Notes: a model not told the origin generated them from the letters alone. Counted from the stretch's first letter, positions 51,127 to 60,550 are shown. The stretch: DNA of 64,000 nucleotides from Nocardia arizonensis (GCF_001310275.1 NZ_LGYZ01000087.1:62001-126000), one strand, 5' to 3'. Made by a program: numbers and translations.

Positions 51127-52759
51127 CCGCCAGCGCCTGCCCTACCAGCTCCTGTGCGGCCTCCTGGACGCGGGCCAGGTGGTCGGGCCCGTGAAAGGAC
51201 TCGGCGTAGATCTTGTACTTGTCCTCGGTGCCGGAGGGACGCGCGGCGAACCACGCGTTCTCGGTGGTGACCTTCAGCCCGCCGAGCGGTGCGCCGTTTC
51301 CGCGCGCCTTGGTGAGCACCGCGGTGATGGGTTCGCCCGCGATCTCCGTCGTGGTGATCATGTCCGGTGTCAACTTCGACAGCACGGCTTTCTGTTCCGC
51401 GGTGGCCGGAGCGTCGATGCGCGCGTAGGCGGGAGAGCCGTAGCGGCGCTCCAATTCCACGTAGCGCGCCGACGGACTCTGCCCGGTGACCGCGGCCATC
51501 TCCGCCGCGAGCAGGGCGAGCAGGATGCCGTCCTTGTCGGTGGTCCACACGGTGCCGTCGTGTCGCAGGAACGACGCGCCCGCGCTCTCCTCGCCACCGA
51601 AGGCCAGACTGCCGCTGAACAATCCGGGCACGAAGTACTTGAATCCGACCGGCACCTCGTGCACGTCACGGCCGAGCACGCCGACCACGCGGTCGATCAT
51701 GGAGGAGGTCACCACGGTCTTGCCGATCTTGGTGAGCGCGTCCCAGCCCATGCGGTTCGCGATCAGATATTCGATGGCGACGGCGAGGAAATGGTTCGGG
51801 TTCATCAATCCCCCGTCCGGGGTGACGATGCCGTGCCGGTCGGCGTCGGCGTCGTTGCCGGTGGAGATGTCGTAGTCGTCCTTGATCGCCACGAGCGCCG
51901 CCATCGCGTAGCGCGAGGAGGGGTCCATGCGGATCTGGCCGTCGCTGTCGAGGGTCATGAACCGCCAGGTCGGGTCGACGAACGGATTGACCACCTCGAG
52001 TTCGAGGTCGTAGCGCTGCCCGATCTCCTCCCAGTAGTCCACGCTCGCCCCGCCCATGGGATCGGCGCCGAGCCGGATTCCTGCGCCACGGATCGCGTCC
52101 AGGTTCAAGACATTGGGCAGATCGCAGATGTAGTGGTCGAGGTAGTCGTAGCGTTCGACGCCGTTGTCCATGGCGTGACCGAGCGCGGTCCGCTTGACCT
52201 CGGACAGACCGTCGCGCAGCAATTCGTTGGCGCGCGCGGCGATGGCGTCGGTGGCCTTGTTGTCGGCCGGACCGCCGTGCGGTGGGTTGTATTTGAAACC
52301 GCCGTCGCGCGGCGGATTGTGCGACGGGGTGACCACGATGCCGTCGGCCTGATGCCGGGTGCCGCCGCGATTGTGGCGCAGCACAGCGTGACTCAGCGCG
52401 GGCGTCGGGGTGTAGCGGGCGCGCGCATCGATCATGGTGGTGACGCCGTTGCCCGCGAGCACCTCGAGCGCGGTGGTCCACGCGGGTTCGGACAGCGCGT
52501 GCGTGTCGCGGGCCAGATACACCGGACCGGTGATGTCGCGGGTCGCGCGGTATTCCACGATCGCCTGGGTGATGGCGAGGATGTGCGCCTCGTTGAAGGC
52601 GGTGTCGAGGCTGGACCCGCGATGCCCCGATGTTCCGAAAGACACCAGCTGCGCCGGATTCGCGGGATCGGGGATGCGGCTGTAATAGGCCGTCACCAGA
52701 TGCGCGATGTCTTCCAGGTCGGTGGGCCGTGCGGGACGCCCGGCTCGATCGTGGGCCAT
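51119..52759 (-). CDS. pgm: Phosphoglucomutase, alpha-D-glucose-specific
   Basis: 546 residues, full length. Interconverts glucose 1- and 6-phosphate through phospho-Ser146 in VVTPSHNPP; magnesium is bound by the GNDADADRHG loop near residue 300, sugar by GGEESAGASF near 375, and phosphate by RPSGTEDKYK near 515. Start ATG 52759 has AAGGGA 9 bases upstream; longer frames to 52822 have no ribosome site. It feeds glycogen, trehalose and cell-wall sugar pathways. The crcB genes lie upstream on the same strand. Confidence 0.95.
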   Translation of the reverse strand: MAHDRAGRPARPTDLEDIAHLVTAYYSRIPDPANPAQLVSFGTSGHRGSSLDTAFNEAHILAITQAIVEYRATRDITGPVYLARDTHALSEPAWTTALEVLAGNGVTTMIDARARYTPTPALSHAVLRHNRGGTRHQADGIVVTPSHNPPRDGGFKYNPPHGGPADNKATDAIAARANELLRDGLSEVKRTALGHAMDNGVERYDYLDHYICDLPNVLNLDAIRGAGIRLGADPMGGASVDYWEEIGQRYDLELEVVNPFVDPTWRFMTLDSDGQIRMDPSSRYAMAALVAIKDDYDISTGNDADADRHGIVTPDGGLMNPNHFLAVAIEYLIANRMGWDALTKIGKTVVTSSMIDRVVGVLGRDVHEVPVGFKYFVPGLFSGSLAFGGEESAGASFLRHDGTVWTTDKDGILLALLAAEMAAVTGQSPSARYVELERRYGSPAYARIDAPATAEQKAVLSKLTPDMITTTEIAGEPITAVLTKARGNGAPLGGLKVTTENAWFAARPSGTEDKYKIYAESFHGPDHLARVQEAAQELVGQALAGE

Positions 52760-52806
52760 GCTCGGGTTTCCCTTCCGTGTCGGCTGCGCCCGGCTCGTCA
52801 TCAGGA

Positions 52807-53169
52807 TCATGTCCACAACCACTCGGTCACGGACGCGGCGGCGTAGACCGCGGCCAGGCCGGCCGCCACGCTGATCACGATATTGCCCGCCGCGGCACGG
52901 TAGGCGCCTTCATCGATCAGCCGGATCGTCTCGTAACCGAATGTGCTGAACGTCGTCAGCGCACCGCAGAAACCGGTTTCGGCGACGGCGGGCACGGGAC
53001 CCGCTGCCCCGGCGCCGATGAGCGCGCCGAGCATCGCCGAACCGACAATGTTAACGGTCAAAGTCCCCAACGGCAGCCGGGATCGGAAGTGGGCGGTGAC
53101 CGCCTGGTCGACGAGATAGCGCGTCGGCGCCCCGAGCATCCCGCCGACCAGCACGAGTACGGCGGTCAC
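52807..53169 (-). CDS. crcB: Fluoride exporter CrcB/Fluc, first subunit
   Basis: 120 residues, four membrane helices. Signature features: GGMLGAPTRYLVDQ at the start, the LGTLTVNIVGS helix, and GALTTFSTFGYE, where the Phe and Thr line the fluoride path. Fluc channels are antiparallel dimers; with the second gene upstream they probably form a heterodimer. It starts with GTG 53169. Confidence 0.93.
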   Translation of the reverse strand: MTAVLVLVGGMLGAPTRYLVDQAVTAHFRSRLPLGTLTVNIVGSAMLGALIGAGAAGPVPAVAETGFCGALTTFSTFGYETIRLIDEGAYRAAAGNIVISVAAGLAAVYAAASVTEWLWT

Positions 53170-53271
53170 CGGTCGCGCCCGTCCGGATGCGCGGATCGCG
53201 GGTCAACGCACCCGGCGACATCGTCGGTGCTCGCGACCCGCATGCCAGATCCCTTCCGTAGACGTTCCAGG

Positions 53272-53700
53272 TTATCCACCGCGCCGTCCCCGCCGTGACG
53301 CCGATCGCGCCATACCCATGCCGATCGCCACCGCGGCCAGCGCCGCGATAACCGATCCCCCGAGATAACCGAACGCCTCGGCAGTGGCACCGGATTCGAG
53401 CAGTCTACGAATCTCGAGGCAATAGGTCGAAAAAGTGGTGTATCCGCCGAGCACTCCGACGCCGAGAAACGGACGTAGCAGTCTGTGGGCTACCCATACT
53501 TCGGTGATGAGAACCATCAGGATTCCGATGGCGAGACATCCACTCACATTGATCGCGAAGGTCGACCAGGGCACCTGCCCCGGCCGCACCGGCCACCGCT
53601 GCCCGATCGCGTAGCGCGCCGACGCGCCGATCCCGCCGCCGAGGGCGATCACCAGCAGTACCGTCGGCTCGGCGACCGTGGCGGAAGTGCGTCTGCCCAC
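53272..53700 (-). CDS. crcB: Fluoride exporter CrcB/Fluc, second subunit
   Basis: 142 residues, four membrane helices: GGGIGASARYAIGQ, WSTFAINVSGCLAIG and GGYTTFSTYCLE. It is paired with the other crcB gene 102 bases downstream. GTG 53700 follows GAGGAGG by 7 bases and avoids a long low-quality leader. The basic tail (ARSASRRGRRGG) lies in the cytosol. No fluoride riboswitch was recognised upstream. Confidence 0.92.
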   Translation of the reverse strand: MGRRTSATVAEPTVLLVIALGGGIGASARYAIGQRWPVRPGQVPWSTFAINVSGCLAIGILMVLITEVWVAHRLLRPFLGVGVLGGYTTFSTYCLEIRRLLESGATAEAFGYLGGSVIAALAAVAIGMGMARSASRRGRRGG

Positions 53701-53916
53701 CGTACGACCTCCTCGCCACCCCGACTGCCACCGCTGCGACTCTATCGGTTGGCCTCGGCGCCGCCCCGGCCCGGGACTCGACGCTCCGGCGTGCCGCGGA
53801 GGCCGGTCGACCAGTGGCACCGCGCGGCCGATCGGGTGCGCCCGCGTTCGGTGCGGCATCGACAGCGAACGGCACAGCGCCCGCGAGCGCTGTGCCGTTC
53901 TCCAGCCCGAAGGCTC

Positions 53917-55416
53917 TCAGTGGGCGAGTACCGGCTCCCCCTCGGCCGGGGCGGGCGCCTGGTTCGGCATGAGCACCGCCGTGAGCGCGGCTCCCGCCAC
54001 GAAAATGGCGGTGGCCCACCAGAAGCTGGTGGTGTAGCTCTCGATCTGGGCCTGCGCCACGGCCAGCGGATTCGGCTGCCGGGTGGACAGGTAGTCCGAG
54101 GCGGCCGCTGCCGCGATGGTGCTGAGCAGCGCGGTGCCGATGGAACCGCCGACCTGCTGACTGGTGTTGATCATGGCCGAGGCCACACCCGCGTCCTCGT
54201 GCCGGACACCCGATGTCGCGCCCTGGAAAGCGGTGGACATCGCGCCGCCGAGACCGAGTCCCATGAGGATGAGCGCGGGCAGCACGTGCGAGGCGTAGCC
54301 GGTGTCCAGGCCGATTCGGGTCAGCCAGGCCATACCCGCCGCGGCGACGAGGAACCCGGCGGTCACGACGACCTTCGGGCCCACCTTCGGCAGCAGCACC
54401 GACGGCACGGTGGTGGAGGAGACGATCATCGCCGCGACCATCGGCAGGAAGGCCAGGCCGGTGGTGATCGGCGTGTAGCCCATGCTCAGCTGCATGTAGT
54501 AGGTGAGGAACAGGAAGATCGCGAACATTCCGACGCCCATCACGAAGACGGTCAGGTAGGAACCGCCGCGGGTGCGGTCGAGCACGATGCGCAGTGGCAG
54601 CAGCGGATGCGCGACACGCATCTCGATCGCTACGAACACGCCGATCAGCGCCGCGCCGCCGAGCAGGAACGCCAGGGTGAGCGGATCGGTCCAGCTGGTG
54701 GATTCGGCGTGCGAGAAGCCGTAGACGATGCCGAACAGCGCGGCGGTCACCACGACGGTGCCGGGGATGTCGAGCTTGGGCCGTTCGGTGACGGTGTGGC
54801 GGGCCAGCAGCAGCACCGCGCCGACCAGTGCGATGGCGGCGAAGATCAGGTTGACGAACATCACCCAGCGCCACGACGCCCATTCGGTGAGCATGCCGCC
54901 GAGCAGCAGTCCCAGCGCGCCGCCGGTACCCGCGACCGCGCCGAAGATGCCGAAGGCGCGGGCGCGTTCGGCGGGTTGGGTGAAGGTGACGGTGAGCAGC
55001 GACAGCGCGGCGGGCGCGAGCAGCGCCCCGAAGACCCCCTGGCCGACGCGGGCCGCGACCAGCATTTCGAAGCTGGTGGCCGCGCCGCCGATCGCGGAGG
55101 CGACCGCGAAGCCCACGAGGCCGACGACGAAGGTGTTGCGCCTGCCGAACAGGTCGCTGAGGCGACCGCCGAGCAGCAGTAGACTGCCGAAGGCCAGCGC
55201 GTAGCCGGTCACCACCCACTGCCGGTCGCCGTCGCCGAAGCCGAGATCCAGCTGCGCGGCGGGCAGTGCGATATTCACGACGGTCGCGTCGAGCACGACC
55301 ATCAGCTGTGCGACGCCGAGTACGGCGAGCACCCACCAGCGCAGCGCGGGTGAGCCCCGTCTGCCGGTGGACGGATTCGCGGGGGCCGACGCCCCATGGT
55401 CGATGGCGGTAGTCAT
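53917..55416 (-). CDS. DHA2-family MFS drug exporter (EmrB/QacA type)
   Basis: 499 residues with 14 membrane segments. Helix 1 carries LDATVVNIALPAA and the loop after helix 2 reads GGRLSDLFGRRN, both typical of the 14-helix DHA2 group; motif C-like GGALGLLLGGML occurs in helix 5. It probably expels hydrophobic toxic compounds with protons. ATG 55416 has GAGGGG upstream. It is divergent from a TetR-type repressor gene and shares with it a region holding two operator-like palindromes. Confidence 0.9.
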   Translation of the reverse strand: MTTAIDHGASAPANPSTGRRGSPALRWWVLAVLGVAQLMVVLDATVVNIALPAAQLDLGFGDGDRQWVVTGYALAFGSLLLLGGRLSDLFGRRNTFVVGLVGFAVASAIGGAATSFEMLVAARVGQGVFGALLAPAALSLLTVTFTQPAERARAFGIFGAVAGTGGALGLLLGGMLTEWASWRWVMFVNLIFAAIALVGAVLLLARHTVTERPKLDIPGTVVVTAALFGIVYGFSHAESTSWTDPLTLAFLLGGAALIGVFVAIEMRVAHPLLPLRIVLDRTRGGSYLTVFVMGVGMFAIFLFLTYYMQLSMGYTPITTGLAFLPMVAAMIVSSTTVPSVLLPKVGPKVVVTAGFLVAAAGMAWLTRIGLDTGYASHVLPALILMGLGLGGAMSTAFQGATSGVRHEDAGVASAMINTSQQVGGSIGTALLSTIAAAAASDYLSTRQPNPLAVAQAQIESYTTSFWWATAIFVAGAALTAVLMPNQAPAPAEGEPVLAH

Positions 55417-55443
55417 GTGTCCCCTCATGGCATTGGATTTATT

Positions 55444-55503
55444 CGGAGGTACAACCTCCGCTTAAAGTCAGAAGCTACCACAAGAACGGAGAACTCACCT
55501 CCG
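55444..55503. promoter_or_regulatory. Pair of palindromic operators between exporter and TetR gene
   Basis: CGGAGGT-aca-ACCTCCG (55444-55460) is a perfect 7+7 palindrome. A second partial one, CGGAG-N7-CTCCG (55487-55503), lies 43 bases on. Both right arms continue into CTTAA, so ACCTCCGCTTAA occurs twice as a direct repeat. They lie between the divergent starts and are the natural sites for the TetR protein to repress both genes. Confidence 0.75.
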
Positions 55504-55533
55504 CTTAATCCCGGCGGTTGGTAACATGTTGGT

Positions 55534-56208
55534 GTGAATCACGCCACGGCCACCGCTCCACCTCGCCGCCTGCGTGCCGACGCCGCACGCAACCAGCAGC
55601 GCATCGTCGCCGCCGCGCGCGAATTGTTCGCCGACCACGGGCTCGAGATCACCCTCGACGACGTCGCCGAACGGGCGGGCGTCGGCGTTGGCACGGTCTA
55701 CCGCCGCTTCGCGAACAAGAAGGAATTGATCGCGGAAGTCTTCGAACAGAACGTCGCGGAATTCGCGACGGCCGCCGAGGAGGCGGCCGCGCATCCCGAC
55801 GCCTGGCTCGGCCTGGTCCAGTTCTTCGAATACGCCTGCACCCACCTGGCCACCAACCGCGGGTTCAGCGAGGTCATGCTCGAACTCGAGGACGACATGG
55901 ACCGCTTCGCCTCGGTCCGCGACCGGATGAAGCCGACCATCGCCGCCGTCATCGACCGCGCCGCCGCCGAGGGCGCGCTCGCGCCGGGTATCGAGGCCAG
56001 TGATTTCTTCGCGCTCATCCACATGGTCGACGCGGTCGCCGAATTCTCCAAGCCGGTGAATCCGGCGACGTGGCAACGGTATATGGCGATCGCCCTCAAC
56101 GGGGTCCGCTCCGACGCGGTGCCACGCCGCGAACTGCACGTGCCGCCGCTCACCGACGACGAGGTCGAGCAGGCGAAGTCGCACGTGTGCGCGGGCCGTC
56201 GCCGCTGA
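55534..56208 (+). CDS. TetR-family repressor
   Basis: 224 residues. The N-terminal helix-turn-helix is typical: NQQRIVAAARELFADHGLEI then VAERAGVGVGTVYRRFANKKEL. The C-terminal ligand domain is helical. It begins with GTG 55534, placed just after the two operator-like palindromes. It very likely represses the DHA2 exporter and itself; the inducer would be an exporter substrate. Confidence 0.92.
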   Translation: MNHATATAPPRRLRADAARNQQRIVAAARELFADHGLEITLDDVAERAGVGVGTVYRRFANKKELIAEVFEQNVAEFATAAEEAAAHPDAWLGLVQFFEYACTHLATNRGFSEVMLELEDDMDRFASVRDRMKPTIAAVIDRAAAEGALAPGIEASDFFALIHMVDAVAEFSKPVNPATWQRYMAIALNGVRSDAVPRRELHVPPLTDDEVEQAKSHVCAGRRR

Positions 56209-56278
56209 CGCCGGATCGCCGCCTTCGAATCTCGCTACCGCTGGCGCGGGTCACAGCCGATACCCTACAGTTGGACGA

Positions 56279-57577
56279 ATGACCAACTCGTGGGTGAACT
56301 GGGCGGGCGATCAGCGGTGCGCGCCCGCGACCATCGCCGCGCCGCGCAACCTCGACGAGGTCGCCGAAATCCTCACCACCGCCGCGGCACTCGGCCGCAC
56401 GGTCCGCGTGGCGGGCGCCGGACACTCCTTCACCGACACCGTGCTCACCGACGGCGTACTGATGAACCTGTCGCACATGAACCGGATCCTCGACATAGAC
56501 GGCGCGAAGGGACTGGTACGGGTGCAGGGCGGCATCACGCTCAACGCCGCGAGCACCGCGCTGCACGCCGCCGGTCTCGCCTTCCCCAATCTCGGTGACA
56601 TCGACGTGCAGACCATCGCGGGCGCGACCGCGACCGGCACCCACGGCACGGGCGGACGCCTGCCGAATCTGTCGGCCGCCGTCGAATCGGTGCAACTGGC
56701 ACTCGCCGACGGCACCCACGTGGAACTGAACGCCGAGAGCGACGCGGACGGCTGGCGCGCGGCTCGGGTCAGCGTGGGCGCGCTGGGTGTGGTCACGGCC
56801 ATGACGTTGCGTATGAGGCCCTCCTTCGTCCTCGAGGGCGTCGAACGGCCGATTCCGGTCGAGGAGGTGCTCGGCGACCTCGACTCCTATATCGACGGCA
56901 ACGACCACTTCGAGTTCTACATGTTCGCCCACAGCCATCTGGCGATGACCAAGCGCAACAACGTGGTCGAGTCGCCCGAACGGCCGCGCGGCAAGGCCGC
57001 GGACTGGTTCGCCGATATCCTCATGTCCAACTACACCTTCGACGCGCTGTGCAAGCTGGGCCGGTGGCAACCGGGTCTGATCCCGTGGATCCACCGCGGC
57101 GCGGCCCACGCGGGCAGCTACCGCCGTCAGGTGGACCGTTCCTACCGGGTGTTCGCCTCTCCCAGACTCATCCGCTTCACCGAGATGGAATACGCCCTCC
57201 CGCGCGCGCATTCGGTGGCCGCCATTCGCGAGATCAAGGAACTGGCCACGAGATTCGACACGGCCATGCCGATCGAGGTGCGCTGGGTCGCCCCCGACGA
57301 CGCCTACCTCTCTCCCGCGGGCGGCCGCGAGACCTGTTACATCGCGGTGCACCAGTACCGTGGCGCGGACTGGGAGCCGTACTTCCGCGCCTGCGAGAAG
57401 GTGTTCGACACCTACGGGGGCAGACCGCACTGGGGCAAACGGCATTTCCAGACCGCGGCCACACTGCGCGACCGCTATCCGTACTGGGATCGCTTCGCCG
57501 CGGTGCGCCGCCGCCTCGACCCGAACGGCCTGTTCGCCAACGCCTATATCGACCGCGTACTGGGAACTCTCGGCTAG
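56279..57577 (+). CDS. FAD-linked aldonolactone oxidase (arabinono/gulono-1,4-lactone type)
   Basis: 432 residues. PCMH-type FAD-binding domain with AGAGHSFT (His49 is the position that carries covalent FAD in this family) and IAGATATGTHGTG; C-terminal ALO domain with HWGKRH near residue 385. These enzymes oxidise sugar lactones, as in the vitamin C-like pathways; mycobacterial relatives act on gulono-lactone without using oxygen. A TACCCT element at 56261-56266 lies 12 bases before ATG 56279, which indicates a very short leader. Confidence 0.88.
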   Translation: MTNSWVNWAGDQRCAPATIAAPRNLDEVAEILTTAAALGRTVRVAGAGHSFTDTVLTDGVLMNLSHMNRILDIDGAKGLVRVQGGITLNAASTALHAAGLAFPNLGDIDVQTIAGATATGTHGTGGRLPNLSAAVESVQLALADGTHVELNAESDADGWRAARVSVGALGVVTAMTLRMRPSFVLEGVERPIPVEEVLGDLDSYIDGNDHFEFYMFAHSHLAMTKRNNVVESPERPRGKAADWFADILMSNYTFDALCKLGRWQPGLIPWIHRGAAHAGSYRRQVDRSYRVFASPRLIRFTEMEYALPRAHSVAAIREIKELATRFDTAMPIEVRWVAPDDAYLSPAGGRETCYIAVHQYRGADWEPYFRACEKVFDTYGGRPHWGKRHFQTAATLRDRYPYWDRFAAVRRRLDPNGLFANAYIDRVLGTLG

Positions 57578-57660
57578 CCCTTGGCATCCTCGGTGGCCAG
57601 CCGGTCGTAGGGCGTCGGCTCGGCATTGACGATCGGTCGCCCGCGACACTCGCCAGAGAA

Positions 57661-57691
57661 GATGAGACGTTGCTATGCTAAATCTCTCATC
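57661..57691 (+). promoter_or_regulatory. Inverted repeat over a promoter-like element
   Basis: GATGAGA (57661-57667) and TCTCATC (57685-57691) flank a TATGCT -10-like hexamer (57674-57679), 43 bases before the MpaB-type gene. A regulator binding the arms would cover the promoter. No -35 is evident. Confidence 0.45.
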
Positions 57692-57733
57692 CTCCAATTC
57701 GGGTTGAGCCGTGTTTGATCGAAGGAGATCGTC

Positions 57734-58645
57734 ATGACCGCGTCCACCGCAGTCGAACCCACCGACTCGCGTGAACTGCCGCCGCGCCGCCCTTTCGCCC
57801 CCGGAAGCCGGATGTGGGACGAGACCGGGCTCGTCACCTTCTCCCTTACCGCCGGTTCGGCCTTCCTGCTCCAGACCATGGAACCGACCATCTCCGCCGT
57901 GGTCGACGCGCACTCCACCTTCCGCACCGACCCGACCGGGCGCGCGCTGCGCAGCCTCGCCTCGGTGATGATGTGGGTGTACGGCGGCGAGGAGGGCATC
58001 GCCGAGGCCGACCGCCTACGCACGATGCACGCCACCCTCAACACCACCACCCCCGACGGCGTGCGCCACACGGCGCTGTCCAGCGGCCCCTGGGCCTGGG
58101 TACTGCATACCGGCACCTTCGCCTTCACCGAGAACGGCAAATACTTCGCGCGCCGTCCACTCAGCTACGAGGAGAAGCAGACCTACTACCGCGAGGCCGT
58201 CCAACTGCTCCGTAATTTCTCCGTGCCTCCCAAGGAGATTCCGGAAGACTTCGCCGCCTTCGAAGAGTATTTCGCGGATATGGTGGACAACCACCTGGTC
58301 GCCACCGACACCGCCCGCGATTACCTGCGGGTCATCCGCGCGGTGGGCGCGCCGAAACAGCTTCCGCGCGCGCTGGTTCCGGCCTGGAAGGCCGCGGTCT
58401 CGCCGATCGGCAGGTTGCAGTACTTCGTCACCGTCGGCACCACGCCCGAAAACGCCCGCCGCAAACTGGGACTGGAGTGGAGCGAGGCCGACGAGCGGAA
58501 ACTGCGCCTGATCGGCCGCGTCATCGCCTACGGACTGCCGCTGCTGCCGGAACGGCTGCGCTACTTCCCCATCGCCTACGAGGCGCGGCGACTGGAACGC
58601 GACCGCGCCCGGCTGCGCAAGGTCATCTCCCAGCGCCCCCTCTGA
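57734..58645 (+). CDS. MpaB/DUF2236-type oxygenase
   Basis: 303 residues, soluble. The family holds heme b and includes rubber oxygenase and fungal MpaB. Seen here: SRMWDETGLVTFSLTAGSAFLLQTMEP near the start, a His-containing AVVDAHSTF, the RTMHATLNTTTPDGVRH segment, and a long helical C-terminus. In most actinobacteria the substrate is unknown. GAAGGAGA lies 6 bases before ATG 57734. It stands alone, with an inverted repeat over its promoter-like region. Confidence 0.85.
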   Translation: MTASTAVEPTDSRELPPRRPFAPGSRMWDETGLVTFSLTAGSAFLLQTMEPTISAVVDAHSTFRTDPTGRALRSLASVMMWVYGGEEGIAEADRLRTMHATLNTTTPDGVRHTALSSGPWAWVLHTGTFAFTENGKYFARRPLSYEEKQTYYREAVQLLRNFSVPPKEIPEDFAAFEEYFADMVDNHLVATDTARDYLRVIRAVGAPKQLPRALVPAWKAAVSPIGRLQYFVTVGTTPENARRKLGLEWSEADERKLRLIGRVIAYGLPLLPERLRYFPIAYEARRLERDRARLRKVISQRPL

Positions 58646-58921
58646 GCGCGAATCCGCTGCGCCGCCGCGCCCGTCGATCTCGCGGGCGCGGCGTTCGGTG
58701 TGCGCGCACCGCCTCTCACCAGCATCGCAATTCTCAGGCAACCACGCACCGGCGCGGGAAGGTAACGTCATGGGTGCCCGAGGTGATCGACCGTATGGCC
58801 GTATCCCTTACGCTACGACAGCGTTTCGGCCGAATGGTCGACCGGACGATTCGCTCCGTGCGGCCGACCGGGCCGTCATGGCACAGCAGGTTCGTTCGAT
58901 CTTCACACCGAAAGGCGCTCG

Positions 58922-59335
58922 ATGGCCCACACACCAAGTGTGCTGTTCGTCTGCGTACGCAATGCCGGATCCTCACCCATGGCCGCCGGCTTCCTGTCCG
59001 CACTCGCGGGTGACCGCATCGAGGTGCGTTCGGCGGGCAGCGAGCCCGCGGCGAACCTCGATCCGGTCGCCGTCGCCGCCATGGCCGAGGTCGGCATCGA
59101 TATCGCGGGCGCTACGCCGAAGGCGTTGACCGACGAGGCCGTCGGCCTCTCCGATGTCGTGGTCACGATGGGCTGCGGCGAAGCGTGCCCGTACTTCCCC
59201 GGTATCAGCTACCGCGACTGGGTCGTGCCCGATCCGTCGGGGCAGGGCATCGAGGTGGTACGCACCGTGCGCGACCGCATTCGCATTCTCGTGGAGAATC
59301 TCATCGCCGAACTGGTCCCCGCGCCGACACACTGA
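58922..59335 (+). CDS. ArsC/low-molecular-weight phosphatase-like protein with altered P-loop
   Basis: 137 residues. The fold is that of LMW phosphatase-type arsenate reductases: nucleophile Cys11 in FVCVRNAGSS, and redox Cys85/Cys89 in TMGCGEACPYFPG. In active enzymes the P-loop is C-x5-R-S; here residue 17 is Ser where the essential Arg should be, and Arg sits at 13 instead. So arsenate reduction is uncertain. No arsenic exporter or ArsR regulator is nearby. AAGG lies 6 bases before ATG 58922. Confidence 0.75.
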   Translation: MAHTPSVLFVCVRNAGSSPMAAGFLSALAGDRIEVRSAGSEPAANLDPVAVAAMAEVGIDIAGATPKALTDEAVGLSDVVVTMGCGEACPYFPGISYRDWVVPDPSGQGIEVVRTVRDRIRILVENLIAELVPAPTH

Positions 59336-59398
59336 CCACGTCGGCGCCTGTCCGATTCGTTCAAGACCGCACCGCCGCGGCCGACCTACGCTGCCCCC

Positions 59399-59791
59399 AT
59401 GACTCCACAACTGGATTTCATCGGCATCGTGGTCTCGGATATGACCGCCGCACTGGCCTTCTACCGTCGTCTCGGCCTGGAGTTCCCGCCCGGGTCCGAA
59501 CAGGCGCCGCACACCGAGGCGACACTCGCGAACGGCATGCGGGTGGCGCTGGACACCGAGGCCACCGTGCGCTCCTTCCACCCGGGTTGGACCGCGCCGA
59601 ACGGCGGCGGTCGCGTCGGCCTCGCGTTCCGCTGCGCCGATCCGGCCGAGGTCGACTCGGTCTACAAGGAGATGGTCGAGGCCGGGTACCACGGCGAACT
59701 GCCCCCGTTCGACGCGCCGTGGGGCCAGCGCTACGCGGTGGTCAACGATACGGACGGCAACGGCGCCGACCTCTACGCTCCGCTGGACTAG
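59399..59791 (+). CDS. VOC-family (glyoxalase-like) protein
   Basis: 130 residues, two beta-alpha-beta units: LDFIGIVVSDMTAALAFYRRLGL at the start and RYAVVNDTDGNGADLYAPLD at the end. This fold covers glyoxalases, extradiol dioxygenases and antibiotic-binding proteins; the metal-ligand set is incomplete, so a binding role is possible. The stop shares CTAG with the convergent AraC-type gene. Confidence 0.85.
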   Translation: MTPQLDFIGIVVSDMTAALAFYRRLGLEFPPGSEQAPHTEATLANGMRVALDTEATVRSFHPGWTAPNGGGRVGLAFRCADPAEVDSVYKEMVEAGYHGELPPFDAPWGQRYAVVNDTDGNGADLYAPLD

Positions 59792-60513
59792 CCGGACCGC
59801 GAGTCCAGCGGATCACCGGCGAGCAACCGGCGCAACGGCATTCCCGACAGTTCGCGCACCTCCCTGGACAGATGTGCCTGATCTGCGAAGCCGGTGACCG
59901 CCGCCGCCTCGGCGGGCGCGGCGCCGGCGCGGGTCAGCGCGAGCGCCCGCTGGAAGCGCAGGACGCGCGTGAGCGTCTTTGGTCCGTATCCGAAGGCCGC
60001 CGTGGCGCGCCGGTGCAGCATTCGGGGGTGCATCCCGGTCCACTCGGCGATGTCGGCCACCGACCGACCCCGCGCGGCGGCCCGGACGATGCCGCGCAGC
60101 ACCGGGTCGGGCGGGTCCGCGCGCGCGGCACGGTCGATCGCGATCTGCTCCAACGCCGCCTGCCGGTCCGCGGCGTCGTCGACCCGCGCGGTGAGCCCTC
60201 GCACGATGGCCGCGGGCCACAGGTCGGCCAGGTCGACGCGCCGGTCGCGCAGCGCGTCGGCCGCGACGCCGAGCAGCGCGGGCGCCGAGCCGGGATAGAA
60301 CCGGATACCGGCGAAGGCGGCGCCGACCGGCGCGGCCGGGCGGAAGGCCGCGGTGTCGGGTCCGGCGACCACGAGACGGCCCTCGCTCCAGAGCAGGTCG
60401 ATACAACCGTCGGGCAGTACGGGCCGGCCGGTGTCGGCCTCGGCGACCGTGCGCGACCACAGCACCGCGCCCGGAAGCCGGGACGGACGTTCGCGATAGG
60501 CCGATGTCACCAT
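59788..60513 (-). CDS. AraC-family regulator
   Basis: 241 residues. Effector domain with LPDGCIDLLWSEGRLVVAGPDT and AGIRFYPGSAPALLG, then two helix-turn-helix units (SVADIAEWTGMHPRMLHRRATAAFGYGPKTL and AAAVTGFADQAHLSREVREL). Convergent and overlapping by 4 bases at the stop with the VOC gene, which it may control. ATG 60513 begins the conserved sequence; a longer frame to 60612 is unlikely. Confidence 0.88.
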   Translation of the reverse strand: MVTSAYRERPSRLPGAVLWSRTVAEADTGRPVLPDGCIDLLWSEGRLVVAGPDTAAFRPAAPVGAAFAGIRFYPGSAPALLGVAADALRDRRVDLADLWPAAIVRGLTARVDDAADRQAALEQIAIDRAARADPPDPVLRGIVRAAARGRSVADIAEWTGMHPRMLHRRATAAFGYGPKTLTRVLRFQRALALTRAGAAPAEAAAVTGFADQAHLSREVRELSGMPLRRLLAGDPLDSRSG

Positions 60514-60550
60514 GCCGAGGCTACCCAACTGCCGCGTCCGGCCGGCGGAC

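Noticed and set aside
50939..52846. A 635-residue forward frame opposite pgm
   Set aside because: The reverse strand encodes a full-length phosphoglucomutase with all catalytic motifs.
52807..53700. Fluoride riboswitch upstream of the crcB pair
   Set aside because: No recognisable pseudoknot sequence was found between 53700 and 53916; the crcB call stands on the proteins alone.
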